The notes under the pieces: model-generated
The model's database searches: none
The model's input: only the letters and a program-made list of their open reading frames with translations
Told to the model about the DNA's origin: nothing
Translations under genes and position numbers: made by a program
In this document: piece after piece, positions 58,216 to 64,000 of the stretch
How the letters are laid out: each line of letters starts with the position of its first letter
How positions within the stretch are numbered: position 1 is the stretch's first letter
NCBI GenBank assembly: GCA_963827725.1
Contig: CAWHBM010000001.1
Span: forward strand, 1,984,001 to 2,048,000
DNA length: 64,000 bases
Source: VAXT01 sp963827725
GTDB taxonomy: Bacteria; Actinomycetota; Thermoleophilia; Gaiellales; Gaiellaceae
Reading direction: 5' to 3'

Positions 58216-59820
58216 GTGCCGCACTTCGCCCTCTCCCTCTGCCGCCGTCTCGCGGGCGTCGGGCTCGTTACCGGTCTCTTCCTCGCGCTCGCAGCGTCGT
58301 TCCCGGCGCACGCGTCGGCCGCCTCGAAGCCCGGTTGCAGCGCGCCTACGCGCGCAATGAAAATCGTCTCCCTGCGCGTGTTCCAGGGCCAGGTGAAACC
58401 GGCCCGCGTGAAGTTCTTTCGCCAGCACAAGCGAGCACGCGCGCGGCGCGCGTTCGTAGCCGGCCAGCAACGCAGGCTCACAGCGCTGAAGCGCGCAGTT
58501 GCCCGCTGCGGCTCAGGCGCGAATGCCGTCCCCGAGGCCGTCCCGGATCCGGAGCCGAAGGCCTGCTCACCCTCGCTCTACTCCGCCCCCTACGTGGAGA
58601 TGAACGAAGGAACGACCAACGCCGCGCTCCCACTGAAGCCCGGCAGACAGATCCGAGCGGTGATGCTCTTCGTCGACTTCCCGAACCTCCATGCGAGCGG
58701 ATCGACGAGCGCGCTCTACGACCGGCTCGTCCCACGCTCGCGCTCCTGGTTCAACGAGGTCTCCTACGGCCGCGTCCAGCTCGACGTGACCGCCGTCGAC
58801 CGCTGGTACCGGATGCCGCACTCGGTCGGCAGCTACGACCTCGCGGACGGAATCAGCTGGGAGGAGCACTACGACTACATGCGCGACGCGATCGCCGCCG
58901 CCGACGCCGACGTCGACTTCTCGCGCTACGAGGTCGTCTACGTCACGGCGGCGAAGGGCACACCGATTGATCGCTCGCCTGCCTTCCATGCGTATCAGGG
59001 ATCAGGCATCCGGGTCGACGGGACCGAGATCCGGGCAGGCTCGACCTTCTTCGAAGACACGCACTCCGACGCGCGCTACGCCGCCAACGTCTTGATCCAC
59101 GAGACCGGGCACGTCCTCGGGCTACCGGATCTCTACGACGTCCCCAATCCCAATTTCTGGAGCGCCTTCCGCTTCGCGGGCAGCTGGGACATGATGAGCT
59201 GGAACGAGCCCGGCGGGCACTTCCTTGCCTGGGAGAAATGGAAGCTCGGCTGGCTCGAGCCTTCCGAGCTCACCTGCCTGGACGAGCCCGGCCAGCTGAC
59301 GACGACGATCACCCCGCTTGCGCGGCCCGGAGGTCTCAAGGCAATCGTCGTCAAGACCGGTCTCTCGTCAGCATTCGTCATCGAGGCGCGCAGGCGCATC
59401 GGCGAAGACACGCGGCTCTGCGAAACGGGCGTTCTCATCTACTCCGTCGACGCATCGGTCCGCACCGGCTACGGGCCGGTTCGCGTCCACCCCGCCCAGC
59501 GGGACTCGGGCGGGGCTGTCTTGAATCGGTGCGGGCCGCTTAACAACGCGACGTTCGACAGCGCTCGCGGCGAGGACGACCTCTTCGTGAACGATGCCGC
59601 CGGGATCAGGGTCAAGGTGCTCGCGTCGAGCGCGAAGGGCTTCCGCGTCCGCGTGACGCGAACGTCCCTCGCGGCGCAGGGCCTGCCCAGCACGCGGTTC
59701 GTGCAGGGTGAGGAGAGCGTTCAGGCGCAAGGCTCGCTGGCGCCTCCGCAGTCTCCGTTCTCAGCCGTCTCGCTTCCGTTCGGAACCGGCTGGGATCTAG
59801 ATCCGCTGGCCGAGCGCTAG
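58216..59820 (+). CDS. secreted M6 family (immune inhibitor A-like) metalloprotease
   Basis: A 534-residue exported protease. The GTG at 58216 gives a good signal peptide (CRRLAGVGLVTGLFLALAASFPAHASA); an earlier GTG at 58141 would add 25 unlikely residues. The zinc site is H295-ETG-H299 followed by VLGLPDLYD, where the third ligand Asp fits M6, with a Met-turn at DMMSWNEPGG. The N-terminal region is basic and helical; the C-terminal part is beta-rich. Probably cleaves extracellular proteins. It converges with the FAH-family gene, 2 bases apart. Confidence 0.9.
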   Translation: MPHFALSLCRRLAGVGLVTGLFLALAASFPAHASAASKPGCSAPTRAMKIVSLRVFQGQVKPARVKFFRQHKRARARRAFVAGQQRRLTALKRAVARCGSGANAVPEAVPDPEPKACSPSLYSAPYVEMNEGTTNAALPLKPGRQIRAVMLFVDFPNLHASGSTSALYDRLVPRSRSWFNEVSYGRVQLDVTAVDRWYRMPHSVGSYDLADGISWEEHYDYMRDAIAAADADVDFSRYEVVYVTAAKGTPIDRSPAFHAYQGSGIRVDGTEIRAGSTFFEDTHSDARYAANVLIHETGHVLGLPDLYDVPNPNFWSAFRFAGSWDMMSWNEPGGHFLAWEKWKLGWLEPSELTCLDEPGQLTTTITPLARPGGLKAIVVKTGLSSAFVIEARRRIGEDTRLCETGVLIYSVDASVRTGYGPVRVHPAQRDSGGAVLNRCGPLNNATFDSARGEDDLFVNDAAGIRVKVLASSAKGFRVRVTRTSLAAQGLPSTRFVQGEESVQAQGSLAPPQSPFSAVSLPFGTGWDLDPLAER

Positions 59821-59822
59821 TA

Positions 59823-60638
59823 CTAGTCAGCGACTCGGTTCCGCAGGACGCCGATCCCCTCGATCTCCAGCTCGACGACGTCTCCTCGCTGGAGCCAGCG
59901 GCCGTCGCCGTGCTCGAGGATGCAGCCCGTGCCGACGGTGCCCGAGCCGAGGACGTCGCCGGCGCGAAGGCGCGTGTTACGAGCGGCGTGCTCGACGATC
60001 GTGTCCCACGAATGCTGCATGTCGCCCATGTTCCCGCGTGAACGCTCCTCGTCGTTCACCCGCGCGACCATGTCGAGCTTCAGGTCGCCGAGCTCGTCCG
60101 GGGTGACGACCATCGGCCCAAGGCTCGTCGCAAAGTCCTTGCCCTTGGACGGCCCGAGGCCGATCTTCATCTCGGGACGCTGGAGGTCGCGTGCCGACCA
60201 GTCGTTCATGATCGTGAACCCGCCGATCTGGCCGTCCTTGCCGATCACGACGGCGGCCTCGAGCTCGTAGTCGAGCTCGTTCGAGCCCTCGGGATAAGGG
60301 ATCTCGTCCTCCGGGCCGAAGATCGCCGCCGGATTCGAGAAGTAGAAGGCGGGAACCTCGTACCACTCGGGCACCATCTCGAGGCCACGGAGCCCGCGGG
60401 CTGTCTTCACGTGCTGCTCGAAGGCGTAGAAGTCGCGCACCGACGGTGGGTACAGGACCGGAGGCCGAAGATCGACCTCCTCCAACTTGTACTCGGCGTG
60501 CTCTCGCGCCTGTCCGCCGCCGGCGAAGAACGACTGAATCGTCTGGGCGGCAAGCTGGATCACGCGGTCGCCTTCCACGCGGCCCGGCCAGCCGCGTTCC
60601 AGGTTCTCGCCCTTGGGACTGAACATGACCAACCTCAT
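59823..60638 (-). CDS. fumarylacetoacetate hydrolase family protein
   Basis: A 271-residue FAH-fold enzyme. RDFYAFEQHVKTAR, YFSNPAAIFGPEDEIPYPEGSNELDYELEAAVVIGKDG (Glu and Asp metal ligands), GFTIMNDWSARDLQ, GKDFATSLGPMVVTPDEL and DVLGSGTVGTGCI are typical. The position between hmgA and hppD strongly suggests the fumarylacetoacetate hydrolase step of tyrosine breakdown, though FAH-family decarboxylases or hydratases look similar. Start at 60638; 4-base overlap with the CDF transporter stop. Confidence 0.9.
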   Translation of the reverse strand: MRLVMFSPKGENLERGWPGRVEGDRVIQLAAQTIQSFFAGGGQAREHAEYKLEEVDLRPPVLYPPSVRDFYAFEQHVKTARGLRGLEMVPEWYEVPAFYFSNPAAIFGPEDEIPYPEGSNELDYELEAAVVIGKDGQIGGFTIMNDWSARDLQRPEMKIGLGPSKGKDFATSLGPMVVTPDELGDLKLDMVARVNDEERSRGNMGDMQHSWDTIVEHAARNTRLRAGDVLGSGTVGTGCILEHGDGRWLQRGDVVELEIEGIGVLRNRVAD

Positions 60639-61993
60639 GGCTCGGTGTGAACGCTAACGTCGGCGAGGCCTGGAAGGGAGCGGCGTACCTCCTCCTCGAC
60701 CTCGCTTGCGAGGGCATGGGCCTCCGCCAGGGGGCTCCCCCGGTCAAGCCCGAGCGTCAGGAACACGACGAGCCCGTCGTCGGTCTGGAGGAAGCGGACC
60801 TCGCGAGGAAGCGAGCCCGTTCGCTCCTGCACGATCCTCCGAACCGTCTCGGCGTCAGCCTCGACGTCGGCCTCGGCCGGAGCGCTGCCGGTGCCCGGCT
60901 CGCGAAGCGGCTCGAGGTGCGTCTGGACGGAGATCACCTCGGGCACGGCCTGTGCGATCGCACGCTCGACCTGCGTGGCGACCAGGTGCGCAGCCTCCAG
61001 TGTCTGCTCACCGGGAAGTTTCAGATGCAAGGCGACCTGGAGACCGCCGTCGACCGAGACGACTCGCAGGTTGTGCACCTCGCGGACGCGCGGGACCGTG
61101 AGCGCGGCGGCGAGCACGCGCTCGCGCAGTGCCGTCTCTCCCTCTGCCGGCTCGACGTGGACGACGACGTCGCTCTCGGGCAACGCGCTCTGGACCGCAG
61201 CCTCGACGGCATCCGCCGCGGCATGTCCTTGTCCAACGCCCGCGTCGGGCGAAACCCCGATGACGACGTCGGCGAAGTGGCGCCCTGCCGCCTGCCTGAT
61301 CCGCAGGCGCCGCAGCTCGACACTCGGGTCGAGCCTGGCGATGGCAGTCCGCGCTGCTCGCTCGGCCTCGGCGGGAACCTGGTCCATGAGCACGTCGATG
61401 TTCCCCCGCATCAGGCGCCCGGCGGCGAGCAGGACGAGCATCGCCACGAGGAGCGCGGCGGCCGCATCGCCCTCGGGCCACCCCGCCCGCGCCAGCAGGA
61501 GGCCGGCAAGCACCGCGGTCGAGCCCACCATGTCGGTCGCGAAATGGAGCGCATTCGAGGCGAACGCGGGGCTCTGGTAAAGGCGCGCAGCCCTGCGCGA
61601 GACCGTCGTCCGGCTCGCGTCGACGGCGATGACGACCAGGACGACGACCAGCGCGTACCACGTCGGGTCGACGTGCGGCTCGGCGGAGCCCACGAGCACG
61701 GCCAGAGCGCGGTAAGCGATGTAGAGACTCGCAAGCACGAGGATCGCGGCCTCGCCGAGCGCGACCAGGTGCTCGGCCTTGCCGTGTCCGTACGGGTGCG
61801 CACGGTCAGCAGGGCGGCCGGCAACCCCGACCGCGAAGAGCGTCAGCAGCGCGGCGACAAGGTCGGTGCCGGAATGGATCGCCTCGGAGATGAGCCCGAG
61901 GCTTCCGGTCGCCAACCCGGTCCCGAGCTTGAGCGCGATGAGCACGCAAGCCGCGACAACGGAAACAAGCGCCGTTCGCCGCTGCGGACTCAT
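60635..61993 (-). CDS. cation diffusion facilitator with duplicated C-terminal domain
   Basis: A 452-residue CDF (ZnT/FieF-like) metal/proton antiporter. Six helices occupy residues 10-205; the transport site motifs are SEAIHSGTDLVAALL (helix 2) and ASNALHFATDMVGS (helix 5), both H-x3-D, a pattern often tied to Zn or Cd. Residues 65-75, DRAHPYGHGKAEHL, form the His loop. The cytosolic part holds three short alpha-beta cupredoxin-like units (about 215-290, 300-370, 385-450) where most CDFs have one. Coupled to the FAH-family gene by overlap, though not obviously functionally linked. Confidence 0.9.
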   Translation of the reverse strand: MSPQRRTALVSVVAACVLIALKLGTGLATGSLGLISEAIHSGTDLVAALLTLFAVGVAGRPADRAHPYGHGKAEHLVALGEAAILVLASLYIAYRALAVLVGSAEPHVDPTWYALVVVLVVIAVDASRTTVSRRAARLYQSPAFASNALHFATDMVGSTAVLAGLLLARAGWPEGDAAAALLVAMLVLLAAGRLMRGNIDVLMDQVPAEAERAARTAIARLDPSVELRRLRIRQAAGRHFADVVIGVSPDAGVGQGHAAADAVEAAVQSALPESDVVVHVEPAEGETALRERVLAAALTVPRVREVHNLRVVSVDGGLQVALHLKLPGEQTLEAAHLVATQVERAIAQAVPEVISVQTHLEPLREPGTGSAPAEADVEADAETVRRIVQERTGSLPREVRFLQTDDGLVVFLTLGLDRGSPLAEAHALASEVEEEVRRSLPGLADVSVHTEP

Positions 61994-62113
61994 TCCGAAA
62001 GGCTACGAGGAAACGTGAGCGTGCGGCCTATGACAAGTCAGTCAGAGAGCTAAATCGACGAAGGCATGGGCGGGCTGATCGAGGCGTCGCAACTTCGGCA
62101 CGTGTGCTCTTAG

Positions 62114-62165
62114 TCGCCCAAAGTGCGAAGCACTTTGGGCGAGTCCCGGGCCCGTGGCCCGGGAC
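62114..62165. repeat. two adjoining perfect hairpins abutting a small ORF stop
   Basis: Hairpin 1 has a 13-bp perfect stem, TCGCCCAAAGTGC (62114-62126) with GCACTTTGGGCGA (62130-62142), and loop GAA. Hairpin 2 has a 10-bp stem, GTCCCGGGCC with GGCCCGGGAC (62143-62152, 62156-62165), and loop CGT. The stop codon of the minus-strand small ORF follows at 62166. They may terminate that transcript but lack a T-run and look like REP elements. The rest of the gap from 61994 shows nothing else. Confidence 0.85.
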
Positions 62166-62294
62166 CTAGTACCAGCGGCCGCGGCGAAAGCCGCCGAATG
62201 CCAGGCCGAGGATGATCAGTAGTAGGCCGAGCCAGAGATTGCTGATGATCAGGATGACGATTCCGACGATGACGAGAATTGCACCGATTCCCAC
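62166..62294 (-). CDS. 42-residue very hydrophobic membrane peptide
   Basis: The frame starts at GTG 62294 with a ribosome-binding site GAGAGGGGA six bases upstream. It reads VGIGAILVIVGIVILI, then ISNLWLGLLLIILGLAF, then GGFRRGRWY and stop: two hydrophobic stretches and a basic aromatic end, like a tiny hairpin membrane protein. It begins 15 bases after the hppD stop, so it is the last gene of that operon. No family is assigned; small proteins of this pattern are seen in Actinobacteria. Confidence 0.6.
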   Translation of the reverse strand: MGIGAILVIVGIVILIISNLWLGLLLIILGLAFGGFRRGRWY

Positions 62295-62309
62295 GAACTT
62301 CCCCTCTCT

Positions 62310-63410
62310 CTAGAGATTGCCCCGCAGGGCCTGTTCACGCTCGATGGCCTCGAACAATGCCTTGAAATTGCCCTCGCCAAACCCGCGCGAGCCGTGTCGT
62401 TCGATCACCTCGAAGAAAAGCGTCGGCCGATCCTGGGCCGTCTTCGTGAAAATCTGGAGCAGGTAGCCCTCCTCGTCGCGGTCGGCGAGGATGCCCAGTC
62501 GCTTCAGGTCCTCGTAGTCAGCGTCGATCTCGCCGACCCGCTCCTCGAGGTCGTCGTAGTACGCAGTGGGAGTCTTCAGGAACTTGAGGCCGCGCTCCTC
62601 GAGCTGCTCGACGGTGGCGACGATGTCGTCCGTCGCCATCGCAACGTGCTGGACGCCCGGGCCCCCGTAGAAATCGAGGTATTCCTCGATCTGGCTCTTG
62701 CGCTTCCCCTCAGCGGGCTCGTTGATCGGGAACTTGATCTTGCCCTCGCCGTCCATCATCACCTTCGACATGAGCGCCGAGTACTCGGTCGAGATTGCCT
62801 CGTCGGAGAAGTGGATGAGCTCGGTCATCCCGAACGACCGCTCGTAGAACTCGACCCAGTGCTGCATTCGCCCGAGCTCGACGTTTCCAACGACGTGGTC
62901 GATCACCTGGAGGCCGATGCCCGTCGCAGGCGCGCCGTTCTCGCTGACCGTTCTGTACCCGGGCAGGTACGGCCCGGCGTACTCCTCGCGATTGACGAAC
63001 GTGTGGATGTTCTCTCCGTACGTCGCGATCGAGGCCAGCTCCACGCGCCCGTTCTCGTCTTCGACCCAGTGCGGCTCGACGACGCTCCTGGCCCCGCGCT
63101 GCACGGCCTGGCGGTAGGCCTCGGTCGCGCTCGGGACGGTGAGGGCGACGTCCTTGACTCCGTCGCCGTGGGAGCAAGCAAAGCGGGTGATCTCACTGTC
63201 CGGGCGCAGCCCGCTCGTCAGGACGAGCCGGACATCGTTCTGGTCCAGGACGTACGAGGCTCGGTCGCGCAGGCCCGTCTCGGGGCCGGCATACGCCGTC
63301 TGCGTGAACCCGAGCGCCCGCTCGTAGTAATACGCCGCCTGCTTCGCGTTGCCGATCCAAAGCTCGAGGTGGTCCCACCCCTTGATCGGCATGAAGTCGT
63401 TCGAGCTCAC
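62310..63410 (-). CDS. hppD: 4-hydroxyphenylpyruvate dioxygenase
   Basis: A 366-residue Fe(II) dioxygenase turning 4-hydroxyphenylpyruvate into homogentisate. It has the VOC double-barrel; iron ligands are H172 in QVIDHVVGNV, H255 in GVQHVAMATDD and E334 in TLFFEVIERHG. The C-terminal GFGEGNFKALFEAIEREQALRGNL helix gates the site. The related 4-hydroxymandelate synthase is less likely given the hmgA neighbour. ATG at 63410 overlaps the MFS exporter stop by 4 bases. Supplies substrate to HmgA. Confidence 0.96.
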   Translation of the reverse strand: MSSNDFMPIKGWDHLELWIGNAKQAAYYYERALGFTQTAYAGPETGLRDRASYVLDQNDVRLVLTSGLRPDSEITRFACSHGDGVKDVALTVPSATEAYRQAVQRGARSVVEPHWVEDENGRVELASIATYGENIHTFVNREEYAGPYLPGYRTVSENGAPATGIGLQVIDHVVGNVELGRMQHWVEFYERSFGMTELIHFSDEAISTEYSALMSKVMMDGEGKIKFPINEPAEGKRKSQIEEYLDFYGGPGVQHVAMATDDIVATVEQLEERGLKFLKTPTAYYDDLEERVGEIDADYEDLKRLGILADRDEEGYLLQIFTKTAQDRPTLFFEVIERHGSRGFGEGNFKALFEAIEREQALRGNL

Positions 63411-64000
63411 GTCTCAGATCTTACGACAGTTGGCGTCTTCGCCTCTGGGATCACTGCAGCTGGATCCTCCTCGAAACCCTCGCGCAGCGGTACCGCCCGC
63501 AGCCCGAAGAAGACGATCACAAAGATGATCGCCGGTAGGACGGCGGCGGCCATGAACGCCGGCTGCATCGCCTCGGCGAGCGCCTCGCGCAGGTTAGGCG
63601 GCAACTGGCGCACCGCAGCCTGCTCGACGTCCGTTCCACTCGGCAGGCCGTGGTTGATCAGGACCCCCATGAGCGTCACGCCGAGCGTCGAGCCGATCGA
63701 GCGCGAGAACTGGGTGAGGGCGGTCGCCGACCCGATCGCCCGGAACGGGACGACGTTCTGCACGGCGACGACGAAGACCTGCATCATCAAGCCCAGGCCG
63801 ACGCCGGTCACGGCCATGTACATCGCAGCCTCACCGTTCGACGTGGTCGTGTCCATCGTCGAGAGTAGGAGAAGCCCGACGCCGAGCACGAGCGGCCCCG
63901 CGAGGGCATTCGGCCGGTAGCGGCCGCTCCGGGAGATCCACTGGCCGGAGAGCGCGCTCGTGAGGACCGCGGCGACCATGAATGGCGTGAGCACAACTCC
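63407..64000 (-). CDS. MFS transporter, DHA2/EmrB-QacA type (C-terminal part; runs off the window)
   Basis: The last 195 or so residues of a 14-helix drug/proton antiporter-type protein. Visible helices include LTPFMVAAVLTSALSGQWIS, LAGPLVLGVGLLLLSTMD, MYMAVTGVGLGLMMQVFVVAVQNVVP and AVLPAIIFVIVFFGL. FRAIGSATALTQFSRSIGSTLGVTLMGVL is the conserved late-helix motif of the EmrB group. It overlaps hppD by 4 bases, so it may export an aromatic or its toxic by-products, but this is only context. The start is outside the window. Confidence 0.88.
   Translation of the reverse strand, partial: GVVLTPFMVAAVLTSALSGQWISRSGRYRPNALAGPLVLGVGLLLLSTMDTTTSNGEAAMYMAVTGVGLGLMMQVFVVAVQNVVPFRAIGSATALTQFSRSIGSTLGVTLMGVLINHGLPSGTDVEQAAVRQLPPNLREALAEAMQPAFMAAAVLPAIIFVIVFFGLRAVPLREGFEEDPAAVIPEAKTPTVVRSET

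Overview
This window is a compact, high-GC bacterial chromosome segment. Coding is dense, many genes overlap by 4-14 bases (ATGA/GTGA junctions), and GTG or TTG starts are common. Gene content points to an actinobacterium, most likely a Thermoleophilia/Gaiellales-type lineage: a GuaB3-type IMP dehydrogenase-related protein, the rplM-rpsI-glmM-glmS-acpS-nnr-alr block, a YbdK-type GCS2 ligase and many secreted proteins with simple Sec signals. The placement is inferred, since no rRNA is present. I saw no tRNA, rRNA, CRISPR array, insertion sequence or prophage.

Layout. 0-8 kb: ispH end, tag, ileS, thioredoxin, a CADD/PqqC-like diiron protein, a diacylglycerol-kinase-like protein, a Nudix hydrolase and a cyclic-nucleotide-binding protein. 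8-23 kb: a DUF1800-DUF1501-cupredoxin operon; a serine hydrolase; a GCS2 ligase; then an ECF sigma operon carrying a putative anti-sigma, a fused M74-M14 wall peptidase, a peroxiredoxin with an in-frame TGA at the catalytic position, and a polytopic membrane protein; fabI; a large subtilase; an SDR. 23-33 kb (mostly minus strand): cca, alr, nnr, acpS, HAD phosphatase, ArfB, GGDEF protein, glmS, glmM, rpsI, rplM. 33.4-36 kb: an MFS transporter and an ABC solute-binding lipoprotein, both riddled with frameshifts. 36-50 kb: PLD, nitroreductase, a GuaB3-GuaA fusion frame, 1-phosphofructokinase, D,D-carboxypeptidase, pyrF, HU, pyrE, roadblock protein, YihY, rdgB, MgtC, rph, murI. 50-64 kb: secreted hydrolases, DUF72, AlkA-like glycosylase, and a tyrosine/homogentisate catabolic set (hmgA, FAH-family hydrolase, hppD) with a CDF transporter and an MFS exporter running off the end.

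Most notable: (1) a probable selenoprotein peroxiredoxin, with TGA exactly at the peroxidatic Cys and a stem-loop 15 nt downstream; (2) an IleRS whose HxGH motif is swapped to GVHH; (3) an unbroken GuaB3-GuaA reading frame whose linker looks like former intergenic DNA; (4) several families of short perfect hairpins and a 25-bp GGGGTCAGACCCC repeat that abut or supply stop codons; (5) a CADD-like protein keeping the Tyr and Lys implicated in self-sacrificing pABA synthesis; (6) about ten frameshifts packed into 2 kb.
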